Positions 8,361 to 16,827 of a stretch of DNA of 64,000 nucleotides are shown piece by piece (within the stretch, counting starts at the first letter, position 1; every line of letters starts with the position of its first letter). The stretch covers positions 4,894 through 68,893 of the forward strand of contig JAEWQJ010000036.1 of assembly GCA_023399215.1 (NCBI GenBank), in the 5' to 3' direction. The translations under genes and the position numbers were made by a program. The DNA is from Methanobacteriota archaeon (GTDB lineage: Archaea > Halobacteriota > Methanosarcinia > Methanosarcinales > Methanosarcinaceae). The notes under the pieces were generated by a model, which was not told the DNA's origin, made no database searches, and saw only the letters and a program-made list of their open reading frames with translations.

Positions 8361-9332
8361 TTACAACAATATATTGAATAGATATCCTGTAAAGATTATC
8401 GAAACTGCCACGATTGAGACAAAAATTGCTATTAGCTCTTTTTTCAGCACTTTTTTAAGGATAACCATTTCAGGCAGGGAAACAGCTGTAACGGACATGA
8501 GGAACGCAAGAGAAGTTCCTATGGGAAGACCTTTCCCAATCAGGCTTTCTACGATAGGAATCATTGCCATAACATTTGAGTACAGAGGAACTCCAATCAG
8601 AACGGCAATTGGCACTGCAAGCAGGTTGTCCTTGCCTGCATATTTCTCTAAAATTCCCTCCGGTGCATATCCGTGGAAAATGCCTCCTATGCTGACGCCT
8701 ATAATTACATAGATCCATACCCTTCCTACGATGTCTTTTACGTTTTCAAAGGCAGTATTTACTCGTTCCTTTACTGTTAACTCTTCGGGGTTTGCAGTCT
8801 GCTGTCCCACTTTTATCTTATAAACAAAATCCTCCACGTACCTCTCCAGCTTAAGGAGACCAATTAGAATACCTCCAAGAACTCCCAGTATAATCCCGGA
8901 TACTATATAGATTAATGTCGCTTTAAGGCCGAGCGTTGCCCAGAGAGCGGCAACTGCAGCTTCATTTACAAGAGGCGAGGTTATCAGGAAGGAAAAAGTA
9001 ATTCCAAGAGGTATGCCTGCCTCTACAAACCCAATGAATATCGGAACGGATGAACACGAGCAAAAAGGAGTTATTGTTCCGAGAAGAGATGCAAGAAAAT
9101 GGTATTTAATTCCTTTTTTGTTTCCAAGCACTTTACGGGTTCTTTCCGGGGTAATATAGGTCCTGAGATAAGATATAAAAAAAATCATCACTGCAAGCAG
9201 CAAGAAAATTTTCATCACATCGTAAATAACGAAGTTAACACTCGCTGCAAGACGCGTGTCAGGTGCAATCCCGAAAACCTCGTATGTTAATTTGTCTGCA
9301 ATCCATTGAAGAGGGTAAAATATATCGACCAT
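8361..9332 (-). CDS. ArsP/DUF318-type permease
   Basis: A 323-residue membrane protein of the DUF318 permease family, whose characterised members export trivalent organoarsenicals (ArsP). The hallmark FCSCSSVPIFIGFVEAGIP in an intramembrane loop and the later ITSPLVNEAAV are visible, with about eight hydrophobic segments. I prefer the ATG at 9332 because GAAGGAAC sits just before it; an ATG at 9359 would add MNNWKKELK but lacks a ribosome binding site. In many prokaryotes this permease accompanies a mini-thioredoxin and a DGC protein, as here (10.0-10.8 kb), which argues for one thiol/metalloid function. The transported substrate is not determined. Confidence 0.85.
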   Translation of the reverse strand: MVDIFYPLQWIADKLTYEVFGIAPDTRLAASVNFVIYDVMKIFLLLAVMIFFISYLRTYITPERTRKVLGNKKGIKYHFLASLLGTITPFCSCSSVPIFIGFVEAGIPLGITFSFLITSPLVNEAAVAALWATLGLKATLIYIVSGIILGVLGGILIGLLKLERYVEDFVYKIKVGQQTANPEELTVKERVNTAFENVKDIVGRVWIYVIIGVSIGGIFHGYAPEGILEKYAGKDNLLAVPIAVLIGVPLYSNVMAMIPIVESLIGKGLPIGTSLAFLMSVTAVSLPEMVILKKVLKKELIAIFVSIVAVSIIFTGYLFNILL

Positions 9333-9436
9333 TTTGAGTTCCTTCTTCCAGTTATTCATACTTTTTTTGTGATTCTCATATTATATTATATTATACCAAT
9401 ATATATTTATACGATTATTAATAAATGCAAATTTGC

Positions 9437-9471
9437 CACTCTAAGTAAATATAAATACCTGAATTAGAGTG
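9437..9471. promoter_or_regulatory. Inverted repeat around a TATA box
   Basis: CACTCTAA at 9437-9444 and its perfect complement TTAGAGTG at 9464-9471 flank AAATATAAATA, a TATA-like box. It sits between the divergent permease gene and the small Cys-rich gene at 9586, and could be an operator for the plus-strand gene. Confidence 0.45.
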
Positions 9472-9585
9472 AAATTAGATTGAGACATTGTCACACCGAC
9501 GTTCAATACTGGCATGAAAACAATAATTGAAAGCTCAAACCTTATCAAAGCTGAATTTTAAATGCACTAGTTGAGGGTTTCAAGC

Positions 9586-9744
9586 ATGGTCAAATGCTCT
9601 ATTTGTGGAGAGGATGAAAATTCGTTGCTTAGAGTAAAGCACAGGAAACTTGGCACAATAAATCTCTGTTTTGAATGCTGGGAAGTGGAAAGCAGCAACA
9701 AGAATCTTCTTCCTTCGTGTAGCAGATGTGACTGCTGCAAATGA
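9586..9744 (+). CDS. Cys-rich 52-aa metal-binding microprotein
   Basis: An ATG at 9586 opens a 52-residue frame with nine cysteines: CSIC near the N-terminus, CFEC in the middle, and CSRCDCC at the extreme C-terminus. The paired CxxC knuckles suggest a zinc-ribbon-like fold, and the CxxCxCC tail resembles metallothionein or metalloid-binding tails. Charged residues (KHRKLG, EVESSNKN) lie between. It is divergent from the permease and shares an intergenic region with a perfect inverted repeat around a TATA box. I do not recognise a named family. The conserved-looking Cys spacing makes chance coding unlikely. Confidence 0.6.
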   Translation: MVKCSICGEDENSLLRVKHRKLGTINLCFECWEVESSNKNLLPSCSRCDCCK

Positions 9745-10029
9745 GTCTATTTTCAGATATATTGCAATTTACTTTCACTTTTCTTCACTCTACAATTCCC
9801 TCCAGATCCCTGCTGATTCTATTCCTTGAATAAACAGATAAATCGGCCATTAAAATAGGTTAAAAAGGAAAAATTGGCACCAAAATGTTTTAATAATTGA
9901 AACAAGCCATAAAACGGTTAAAAACCCGTAAACAAGCTTAAATTTCTGTCAGCAATTTTGTGCAGAGTTATTTTTTGTAGAGTTAGAGGGAAGGACTTCA
10001 AATTTATAGATAAAAGTTAAAATGGGAGG

Positions 10030-10413
10030 TCACTCGGACTGAAGGATTTCCATGACTTTTCCTAGAGTATCTGCTACTTCCTGGTCTTTGAGATCTTTTT
10101 CCTTGCTTTTCTTGATCCCAAGTTCGGAAATTATGATATGTTTATCAACTTTAAACCCTGCAAGTTCAAGGGTCTTGCTAGCGCAGTTTACAGGACAACC
10201 GTTAATTGCGATAATACGATCAGAAGCTTCGGCAGACTTCATAAGTCCCGGGGCTCTTGCACCGATTCCGGCAGTGCACATAAGATTTCCTATACCCTGC
10301 TTATCGAGTTCGATTGCGATTCTGTTTGAGAGCTGACCGACATTTGCTGCTCCTACACATGGGAAAATTGCCACATTTGCCGAGCCGCATGCACATTTTG
10401 TTTCTTCTGGCAT
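10030..10413 (-). CDS. DGC-domain putative zinc-binding protein
   Basis: A small Cys-rich protein (127 aa from ATG 10413; a GTG at 10422 is an alternative start). It matches the DGC-domain family (putative zinc-binding), with CACG near the N-terminus, FPCVGAANVGQ, MCTAGIGARAPG and INGCPVNCASKTLE. Family biochemistry is largely unknown; members recur next to DUF318 permeases and mini-thioredoxins, as in this window. The conserved cysteines suggest metal binding or thiol chemistry. It lies about 117 bases downstream of the thioredoxin gene on the same strand and may be co-transcribed from the operator-bearing promoter at 10.8 kb. Confidence 0.8.
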   Translation of the reverse strand: MPEETKCACGSANVAIFPCVGAANVGQLSNRIAIELDKQGIGNLMCTAGIGARAPGLMKSAEASDRIIAINGCPVNCASKTLELAGFKVDKHIIISELGIKKSKEKDLKDQEVADTLGKVMEILQSE

Positions 10414-10530
10414 GTTTTTCACACTGACCTTGGATTTATCTTAAAGTGACTGTAATCCTGGATTTATCTCAAAGTAACTATTATTTTAGTTTTTAGTTCC
10501 GGGCTAATGCTTCAGCCCATTTCAGCAGGT

Positions 10531-10764
10531 TTATTTTTTGATCCATTTTTTGATATTATCGACGCTTGGAACTTTACCTGCGACTTTAACATCTCCGTCA
10601 ATTACAAGAGCAGGAGTGACCATGACTCCGTATCCCAGAATTTTATCGAAATCCTCTACCTTGACAATTTCAGCATCTACACCTGTTTCCTTTACAGCTT
10701 TCTCTACCATTTCTTTTGTTTTATTGCATTTTGAACATCCTGTACCAAGTATTTCGATTTTCAC
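10531..10764 (-). CDS. Mini-thioredoxin / redox-active disulfide protein
   Basis: A 77-residue thioredoxin-fold protein (Thioredoxin_3 / redox-active disulfide protein 2 type) with the active-site motif GTGCSKC (Cys10, Cys13) and the cis-Pro segment VMVTPALVIDG. It probably exchanges disulfides with the neighbouring DGC protein or a metalloid-handling partner. I choose the GTG at 10764 because GAGGTGA lies 5 bases before it; the longer GTG start at 10773 overlaps that site. The promoter carries two TTCAAA-N4-TTTGAA palindromes bracketing a TATA box, implying tight repression, plausibly by an ArsR-type regulator. Confidence 0.88.
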   Translation of the reverse strand: MKIEILGTGCSKCNKTKEMVEKAVKETGVDAEIVKVEDFDKILGYGVMVTPALVIDGDVKVAGKVPSVDNIKKWIKK

Positions 10765-10788
10765 CGTGTTCACCTCAATATTTCTTAT

Positions 10789-10843
10789 TTCAAATATGTT
10801 TGAAGCAACCTATATAAAATTTCCTATTTCAAAATAATTTGAA
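10789..10843 (-). promoter_or_regulatory. Paired palindromic operators around the thioredoxin promoter
   Basis: Two copies of TTCAAA-N4-TTTGAA lie at 10789-10804 and 10828-10843 with perfect arms. Between them on the minus strand is ATTTTATATA, a TATA box. The expected start site, about 25 bases downstream of it, falls in the first palindrome, so a bound dimer would block initiation. Confidence 0.65.
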
Positions 10844-11082
10844 TTAAAATCCAGTCTGATTGATTCCTAAATTAGATAATCCTTGCATGCATTTTCGAAT
10901 AAGAAATTAGGAAAAACAGGAAAAACAAAGAGAAGAGAAAGTTTAGTACAGTACTATACCTGCATAAAATATTTATTATGAAAATATATTTATAGATAAG
11001 CGTTCTGCTTGAAACCCTTAAATCCTATTCTCATTTTGAGTGAATGTATTATTCTATACTGCCTACAGGGAGAGGAACATCC

Positions 11083-12018
11083 ATGCTTCAGATATTCAAA
11101 TCGACAGATTCCGGACTGACAACTCTTGACCAGGTTGAAGACGGCGCATGGATTAATCTTGTAAGTCCAAACGAGCAGGAAATTCTTTCAATTTCAAAAG
11201 ACCTTAATATCCCTGCTGAACATCTTAAAGCTGCACTTGATGAAGAGGAACGCTCCAGAATTGAGGTTGATGAAGGCTGTACTATTGTATTAATAGATAT
11301 ACCTGTACCGAGTGCTAACCTGCAGGACGGAGGAATTTTTTATACAATTCCCCTTGGGATTATAATTAATGGCAAAAACATCGTAACGGTCTCTCTTCAG
11401 GAAAATTACGTTATTAAAAGTTTTATCGATCAGAGAATAAAATCCTTTTATACGTTCAAAAAAACACGTTTTCTTTTACAGATCCTGTATAGAAACTCAA
11501 AGTTATATCTTCAATATCTCAGGCATATCGATAAAGCAAGTGATAAGATCGAATCCAAATTGCATAAATCCCTGAAAAATAAGGAATTAATCCAGCTTCT
11601 TGAGCTGGAAAAAAGCCTTGTATATTTCTCTACATCTTTAAAAAGCAATGAAATCGTCCTTGAGAAAATCCTGAGGTCCACTCCTGTTAAGATGTATCCT
11701 GACGATACGGATCTTCTCGAAGATGTTATTGTAGAAAATAAACAGGCTATTGAAATGGCAAATATTTATAGTAATATCCTGACCGGAACAATGGATGCAT
11801 ATGCTTCGGTTATTTCCAACAATTTAAACATTGTCATGAAATTCCTGACTTCAGTCACAATCGTTCTGTCAGTCCCAACAATGGTTGCAAGCTTTTTTGG
11901 AATGAATGTTGACGTCCCTTTTGAGAATAACCCCCATGCGTTTGTGATCATTTTCATAATTACATTGTTTTTCTCGATGATTCTAGCTATAACAATGTTA
12001 AGGAAACAACTGTTCTAA
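11083..12018 (+). CDS. corA: CorA-family divalent cation channel
   Basis: A 311-residue CorA-like magnesium/cobalt transporter. The long helical cytoplasmic domain is followed by two C-terminal membrane helices, with the signature GMN (FFGMNVDVPFENNP) at the end of the first, and a basic C-terminus (MLRKQLF). Members form pentameric Mg2+ channels gated by cytosolic Mg2+. I place the start at ATG 11083 because GGGAGAGGA lies 6 bases upstream; the ATG at 11044 would add 13 residues with a poor site. It is a single-gene unit and is followed by short repeats of TTCTAAGAA/TTCTGAAAAA-like sequence that may end transcription. Confidence 0.92.
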   Translation: MLQIFKSTDSGLTTLDQVEDGAWINLVSPNEQEILSISKDLNIPAEHLKAALDEEERSRIEVDEGCTIVLIDIPVPSANLQDGGIFYTIPLGIIINGKNIVTVSLQENYVIKSFIDQRIKSFYTFKKTRFLLQILYRNSKLYLQYLRHIDKASDKIESKLHKSLKNKELIQLLELEKSLVYFSTSLKSNEIVLEKILRSTPVKMYPDDTDLLEDVIVENKQAIEMANIYSNILTGTMDAYASVISNNLNIVMKFLTSVTIVLSVPTMVASFFGMNVDVPFENNPHAFVIIFIITLFFSMILAITMLRKQLF

Positions 12019-12179
12019 GAAAAGAACTATTCTGAAAAAATTGTTCTAAGAACCGAAACATCCTGATAAAATTATTCTGAAAAACAACTATTCGAAGAAA
12101 AATGAGGGGCTGAAAAGGAAAAAATAAAAGAGTCAGGGAGAACCCCTAACTTTTCCATTAATTGAATAATCTGTTTTTC

Positions 12180-13397
12180 TCAGTGAATAGTGTCGTAGGC
12201 GCATTCTCCGTGCATAGAAATATCCAGTCCTATAAGCTGTTCTTCGTCCGTAACTTTGACCGGAGTTACTGTGTTTATTAACATCAACATAATGTAGGTA
12301 AACACAAATGCATAGACTGAAGTAGCTGCAACAACCACAACTTCTTTAATAAAGAATGCTGTGCCGCCGTAAAGAAGTCCGTCAGCTCCTACCGGGTTTA
12401 TAGCCTTCGAGGCAAAGACTCCAAGTAGAATTGTGCCGGTAACTCCTCCAATTCCATGGACACCCCATACATCAAGAGCATCGTCCCATTCCATCTTGTT
12501 TTTAATATGTACGGCAAAATAGCAGACAACTGATCCGAGGATTCCCATTAGTGCAGCCATGGATAAAGAAACAAGACCTGCTGCCGGAGTAATTGTTGCA
12601 AGGCCTGCAACTGCTCCTGTCATAAGCCCTACGAACTTTGGTTTTCCTTCTTTATACCATTCCATTATCATCCAGGTGATTGCTGCAAAAGAGGCTGAAA
12701 TGTCACTGTTCAGGAACGCAAGTGAAGTAATTCCATCTACATTGAGTTCGCTTCCAGCATTAAAGCCATACCATCCAAACCACAGAAGAGCAGTTCCGAT
12801 AGCCATTAACGGAACATTGTTTGGTTTTGTTATTTTATTATACTTTCTTGAGCCTACGTAAAAGACCGAAGCAAGAGCTGCAAAGCCGGCTGTAGCATGT
12901 ACAACGATTCCACCTGCGAAATCAAGAACTCCCATCTGTGCAAGCAGACCGCCTCCCCATACCATATGGACGAAAGGATAGTAAACAAAAAGCTGCCAGA
13001 GAACAAGGAAAATAAGATAAGCCTTAAAAGTAACCCGATTTGCAAATGCTCCTGTAATCAGAGCCGGGGTTATAATTGCAAACATCATCTGGTAAGCTAC
13101 GAATACAATTTCCGGGAACCCCATGCCTTTGATTATTGTAGTCGGGGTAATTCCGTGTAAAAACATTTTATCCAGGTTTCCTATGATTGCGCCTTCTCCT
13201 CCACTGAAGCACAGAGAATACCCGATAAAAAACCATAAAACAGTCGTTACTCCCATCGAAACAAAGCTTTGCATCATAATTCCTAAAATATTCCGCTTAC
13301 AGGAAAGTCCTCCGTAGAAGAATGCCAGACCAGGAGTCATTAGCATTACAAGACTTGTCGCAAGCAGCATAAAGCCTGTAGAACCAGTATTTAACAT
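12180..13397 (-). CDS. amt: Ammonium transporter (Amt), first copy
   Basis: A 405-residue Amt/MEP/Rh channel with about 11 membrane helices: TPGLAFFYGGL at the start, the twin conserved histidines in FVHMVWGGG and GVHGIGGVTG, and LLWFGWYGFNAGSEL. It conducts ammonium/ammonia for assimilation. I use the ATG at 13397 because the longer frame begins with a TTG at 13424 inside a TATA-like sequence. A regulatory C-terminal tail (ISMHGECAYDTIH) like those bound by GlnK is present. It stands alone, about 500 bases downstream of the glnK-amt pair on the same strand, with its own inverted repeat upstream. Confidence 0.95.
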   Translation of the reverse strand: MLNTGSTGFMLLATSLVMLMTPGLAFFYGGLSCKRNILGIMMQSFVSMGVTTVLWFFIGYSLCFSGGEGAIIGNLDKMFLHGITPTTIIKGMGFPEIVFVAYQMMFAIITPALITGAFANRVTFKAYLIFLVLWQLFVYYPFVHMVWGGGLLAQMGVLDFAGGIVVHATAGFAALASVFYVGSRKYNKITKPNNVPLMAIGTALLWFGWYGFNAGSELNVDGITSLAFLNSDISASFAAITWMIMEWYKEGKPKFVGLMTGAVAGLATITPAAGLVSLSMAALMGILGSVVCYFAVHIKNKMEWDDALDVWGVHGIGGVTGTILLGVFASKAINPVGADGLLYGGTAFFIKEVVVVAATSVYAFVFTYIMLMLINTVTPVKVTDEEQLIGLDISMHGECAYDTIH

Positions 13398-13425
13398 ATT
13401 ATCATCCCATCTATATTTATACAAT

Positions 13426-13463
13426 AACTAGGAAATCTCAAAGATCTTACCTTTTTCCTAGTT
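13426..13463 (-). promoter_or_regulatory. 10-bp inverted repeat upstream of first amt
   Basis: AACTAGGAAA at 13426-13435 and TTTCCTAGTT at 13454-13463 are perfect complements with 18 bases between. The repeat lies just upstream of the amt start and next to a TATAAATATA sequence. Candidate nitrogen-responsive operator or leader hairpin. Confidence 0.45.
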
Positions 13464-13625
13464 TCTTGTACATATAAATTTCTCTTTCAGATTACACGAA
13501 ATTAAATTTTCAGGTAATTCTGCGAGAAATCACGATTAAAGACGGGATTTATCATTGTGGAAAAGCAAGAAAACAAAACATTCAAAATAAAAACGACTTG
13601 GGATGATAACAAAAGAAAACGGCAG

Positions 13626-13655
13626 TTTCATGGACACGGTTCTCTATCCATGAAA
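13626..13655 (-). terminator. Candidate terminator of glnK-amt
   Basis: TTTCATGGA / TCCATGAAA, a perfect 9-base stem with a 12-base loop, followed on the minus strand by a T-rich run (GTTTTCTTTTGTT). It is about 245 bases past the second amt stop. Confidence 0.45.
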
Positions 13656-13899
13656 ATGACTTTTCTTCTAAAATTCACGTTTTTAAATTCAGGTTCTGTC
13701 CTTGCATTCCTTTACACTTTCATTTTTAGGAATCTCACGAATTCTGGAAGTTAATCAAGTTTTGGTCTTGCCATTCCTTACACTTTCATCTTAGAATCTT
13801 ACTTTTGATTGTGTGCTTGTATAGATTTTTCCTAATGTTCTGAGTCACAGAAAAATTAAAAAAGTACAGTAAAGTTTTGCCTGTACTCAAAGTCTGTAC

Positions 13900-15093
13900 T
13901 CAAATGTTATATGCAACTTCACCATGCTGCGTTTTGTCAAGTCCGATGTTTTCTTCACTTTCGCTGACTTTAAGCCCTATAGTCTTGTTAAGTATGAATC
14001 CAATTAGAAGGGTACCTGCAGCTGCATAAATAATTGTGACGACAACTCCTTGAAGCTGGATTAACATTTGGCTGGGATTCCCAAGAAGGAGACCAGTTCC
14101 TCCTACACTTGCAAATATGCCTACCAAAAGTGCACCTACTATTCCACCTACGCCGTGTACTCCAAAGGCATCCAGCGAGTCATCATATCCAAACCTTTCT
14201 TTGAGTCCTACAGCATTGTAGCAGACGAAACTTGTAATCGCACCTATAGGAATCGCTGCCATTGGTGTGACAAAGCCTGCACTTGGAGTTATTGCAACAA
14301 GTCCTGCAAGAATCCCTGTTGCAAATCCCAGGGCTGTTGGGTATCCTAAGTGATACCATTCAAGGGCCATCCAGACGAATCCTGCAGCTGCTGGAGCTAC
14401 AAGCGTTGTAATGAATGCAAGGGATGCAATCTCGTTTGCAGCAAGTGAGGAACCTGCGTTAAACCCAAACCATCCAAACCAGAGAAGCCCGGTTCCAAGA
14501 AGCGTTAGAGTAACGTTATGCGGCTTTAGTGGATCTACTCCAAAACCACGCCTCTTGCCAAGGTATGTCAGAATTGCAAGTGAGGAGATGCCTGAGGTTA
14601 TGTGCACAACTGTGCCGCCTGCAAAGTCGAGAGCTTCCCCTGTTAGGAATCCACCGCCCCAGACCCAGTGGCAAACAGGTGCATATACGATAATTCCCCA
14701 GAGGGCAATAAATGCAATATAAGATTTAAACTTCACACGTCCTACAATTGCACCCGAAATCAGAGCAGGTGTAATTATTGCAAACATTCCCTGAAACGCA
14801 ATATATGCATAAGTCGGAATTGTGCCAGTTACTGAATATACATCTATCCCTTTCAGGAATACATGTCCAAGGCCGCCTACAAACCAGTTGCCATCTGCAA
14901 ATGCAAGCGAGTAACCTATCAATACCCATTCAAGAGCCATGACGCCCATCGCAACAAATGAATGCATCATGCTGCTCAGAACGTTTTTACGCTGGACAAG
15001 CCCACCATAGAACAGTGCAAGCCCGGGAAGCATTAACAATACAAGTGCAGACGAGATTAGTACCCATACAGTGTCTGCTGCTTCAATAGCCAT
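13900..15093 (-). CDS. amt: Ammonium transporter (Amt), second copy
   Basis: A 397-residue Amt channel with the same architecture as its neighbour: LPGLALFYGGL, VCHWVWGGG and GVHGVGGIVG carrying the twin histidines, and LLWFGWFGFNAGSSL. The C-terminal tail (GLDKTQHGEVAYNI) resembles that used for GlnK docking. The ATG at 15093 is favoured since GAGGGA lies 6 bases upstream; another ATG at 15099 overlaps that site. It starts only 10 bases after the PII gene stop, the classical glnK-amtB pairing, so transport is probably gated by the adjacent PII protein. Confidence 0.95.
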   Translation of the reverse strand: MAIEAADTVWVLISSALVLLMLPGLALFYGGLVQRKNVLSSMMHSFVAMGVMALEWVLIGYSLAFADGNWFVGGLGHVFLKGIDVYSVTGTIPTYAYIAFQGMFAIITPALISGAIVGRVKFKSYIAFIALWGIIVYAPVCHWVWGGGFLTGEALDFAGGTVVHITSGISSLAILTYLGKRRGFGVDPLKPHNVTLTLLGTGLLWFGWFGFNAGSSLAANEIASLAFITTLVAPAAAGFVWMALEWYHLGYPTALGFATGILAGLVAITPSAGFVTPMAAIPIGAITSFVCYNAVGLKERFGYDDSLDAFGVHGVGGIVGALLVGIFASVGGTGLLLGNPSQMLIQLQGVVVTIIYAAAGTLLIGFILNKTIGLKVSESEENIGLDKTQHGEVAYNI

Positions 15094-15103
15094 ACTCATT
15101 CCC

Positions 15104-15448
15104 TCATAGAGCTTCTGGTCCGGTTTCGTTTGTGCGAATCCTTACTACGTTCTCTAAAGGCAGCACAAATATCTTGCCGCTTCCGATGTAGCCGTCCTTG
15201 CCTTTTGCTCCGACCTTTATGGCTTCAATAACTGATTGCAGGAACTGATCTTCCACTGCGATTTCAATCTTAACTTTTTCAAGAAGATTTGCTTCGTGTT
15301 CAGTTGCCCTGTAAATTTCTAAATGCCCCTTTTGCGCACCATAGCCGGCAACCGATGATACAGTCAGTCTATTTACTTCAAGTTTTTGAAGTTCTCGTTT
15401 GACTGCATCAAGCCTTTCCGGCCTTATCATTGCAATTATGTATTTCAT
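15104..15448 (-). CDS. glnK: Divergent PII signal protein (GlnK-type)
   Basis: A 114-residue PII-family trimer subunit that senses 2-oxoglutarate and adenylates and normally plugs the Amt pore. The T-loop GAQKGHLEIYRATEHEA is recognisable, but residue 51, the uridylylated Tyr of bacterial PII, is His here. The B-loop GKDGYIGSGK (83-92) has about three extra residues compared with the usual TGKIGDGK. The C-terminal RIRTNETGPEAL is standard. I choose the ATG at 15448, not the TTG at 15460. A TATA-like GATTTAAATATC lies upstream near 15485-15497. It is in an operon with amt. Confidence 0.93.
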   Translation of the reverse strand: MKYIIAMIRPERLDAVKRELQKLEVNRLTVSSVAGYGAQKGHLEIYRATEHEANLLEKVKIEIAVEDQFLQSVIEAIKVGAKGKDGYIGSGKIFVLPLENVVRIRTNETGPEAL

Positions 15449-15718
15449 CACGACCACCAATAGGTATCTTGTATCCGATTTCTTGATATTTAAATCTACC
15501 TATCTTGCTATTGAATATTAAAGCAGTCTCGTCCAGAAAAACTCTAAAGTAAACGGGGCTTTTTCTTCAATTAAGGAGCTTAGTATCAGTTTTTCGATTC
15601 CCGATCTTTTTACTGTATATTAAATGTAGGAATTCTGGTTATCTGGTGTGAGTTCCTTTTCCTTTTTTCAAACATTTCTGTCAGAGAGCTTTTATTTAGT
15701 AAAAGCAAATTTAGAGGT

Positions 15719-16600
15719 ATGTTCGGAGAAATTGGAAGTGTAAAAAGCGAGGCTGATGAGACTGCTCTGCAAATTCTTTCCCTTTTCAGAGACAGTATCA
15801 GTGAAATTTGTCTGAATGAACCTGAATCCATTTCAGATTATTTCAAGCCGGAATATTCTCATTATATCATAGTTCATACTCCCCTGGATATCCGGTTCCC
15901 TGAGAAAAGGGAAGAATGGAATATGCGTTTTTGCAGGGATGTCGGAGTTTCGGTTGTTGAACGTATCGTAACCGAAACTGACAGAATTTACGTAAGAGGA
16001 CTTATGGCGATCAACGGGTCAAAAGTCTATGCTATCCTTCCTTTTATGAAAATAGATGCAGAAAAAGCAAAGAGAGCAACATTTCCTGAAGACCACATGG
16101 TACGCGTGCGATCAAAAGTGCTTCCTTCTGTGCTTCCTGACATAAAAGGAGAAACGATTCTCGATATTGGAAGCGGCTTTGGAAGCCTTACCATAGAGCT
16201 TGCAAGAAACAATCCTGATTCGAAAGTTTACGGAATTGATCTTCATGATTCTCTTACAGGCCAGTCGCAGATGAATGCCGATGTCCTTGGCGTGTCTAAT
16301 GTGGAATTTCGGACCGGAAGCGCCTATGCCCTTCCTTTTGAGGCTGGCTCGATGGATGTGGCTACATGCTTTTTAATGCTTCACCACCTGGAAGACATTA
16401 AATTTGCTCTGTTCGAGATCAAGAGAGTGCTTAAAAACGGCGGCCTGTTAATAGCAGTTGAACCGCTTGCAGAACACCACCACCACGGGCCTCAACTCTC
16501 GGAAACCGGATGGCAAGGGCTTTTTGAAGATGTTGGCTTTGCAGTAGAGGTTGAGAGCCAGGAAGGAGCAGCGATTATGAAAGCTGTAAAAAGAGAATAA
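15719..16600 (+). CDS. SAM-dependent methyltransferase with N-terminal extension
   Basis: A 293-residue protein. Residues about 140-260 form a class I methyltransferase domain: motif I ILDIGSGFGS, an acidic GIDLHDS, then FRTGSAYALPFEAGSMD and FLMLHHLEDI, with LKNGGLLIAVEP after. The first 130 residues are an uncharacterised domain with no recognised motif. The HHHH run near LAEHHHHGP may bind metal or be incidental. The substrate is unknown; the layout resembles ubiE/arsenite-methyltransferase-like enzymes only in the SAM core. AGAGGT abuts the ATG, so the true start is uncertain. It is a single gene, divergent from glnK. Confidence 0.82.
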   Translation: MFGEIGSVKSEADETALQILSLFRDSISEICLNEPESISDYFKPEYSHYIIVHTPLDIRFPEKREEWNMRFCRDVGVSVVERIVTETDRIYVRGLMAINGSKVYAILPFMKIDAEKAKRATFPEDHMVRVRSKVLPSVLPDIKGETILDIGSGFGSLTIELARNNPDSKVYGIDLHDSLTGQSQMNADVLGVSNVEFRTGSAYALPFEAGSMDVATCFLMLHHLEDIKFALFEIKRVLKNGGLLIAVEPLAEHHHHGPQLSETGWQGLFEDVGFAVEVESQEGAAIMKAVKRE

Positions 16601-16689
16601 ACCTGTATAAAGAAAATAAATCCTGTGAAAAAAGAACAAAACCTGTAGAGTAAGTTTAGTCACAATAATAAACATTAATTCAGAATAAT

Positions 16690-16765
16690 CTCAATATTAT
16701 CTGTTATCTTTTTATCATTTTATCTTTTTATCTTTTTATCATTTTATCTTTTTATCATTTAATTA
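16690..16765 (+). terminator. T-rich repetitive tract
   Basis: A run of ATCTTTTTATC / ATTTTATC repeats follows the methyltransferase gene. Such U-rich transcripts are the known substrates for archaeal termination by RNA polymerase and aCPSF1, which is encoded at 56.3-58.2 kb. Function inferred from composition. Confidence 0.4.
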
Positions 16766-16827
16766 ACTAATAATTTTGTTTAATGCGAACATTTTTATAT
16801 ATTTAAAAGGGATTTCTTTGTGTTACC

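Larger units (their letters stand above)
13425..13899. other. Intergenic region between the two amt genes
   Basis: Holds the 10-base inverted repeat (13426-13463), a hairpin at 13626-13655 and an imperfect direct repeat of about 36 bases (around 13699-13736 and 13765-13800, sharing CTTGC-ATTCC and TACACTTTCAT). No credible gene; a 65-codon frame here looks non-coding. Confidence 0.55.

Noticed and set aside
13557..13754. 65-codon plus-strand frame between the amt genes
   Set aside because: Overlaps a hairpin and an imperfect direct repeat, has a Lys/Phe-skewed composition and no family-like motif.
15461..15500. CGGTTACCG-type nitrogen operator at the glnK promoter
   Set aside because: The sequence near 15463-15476 (GGTATCTTGTATCC) is not a true palindrome and does not match the nif element, so no operator is called.
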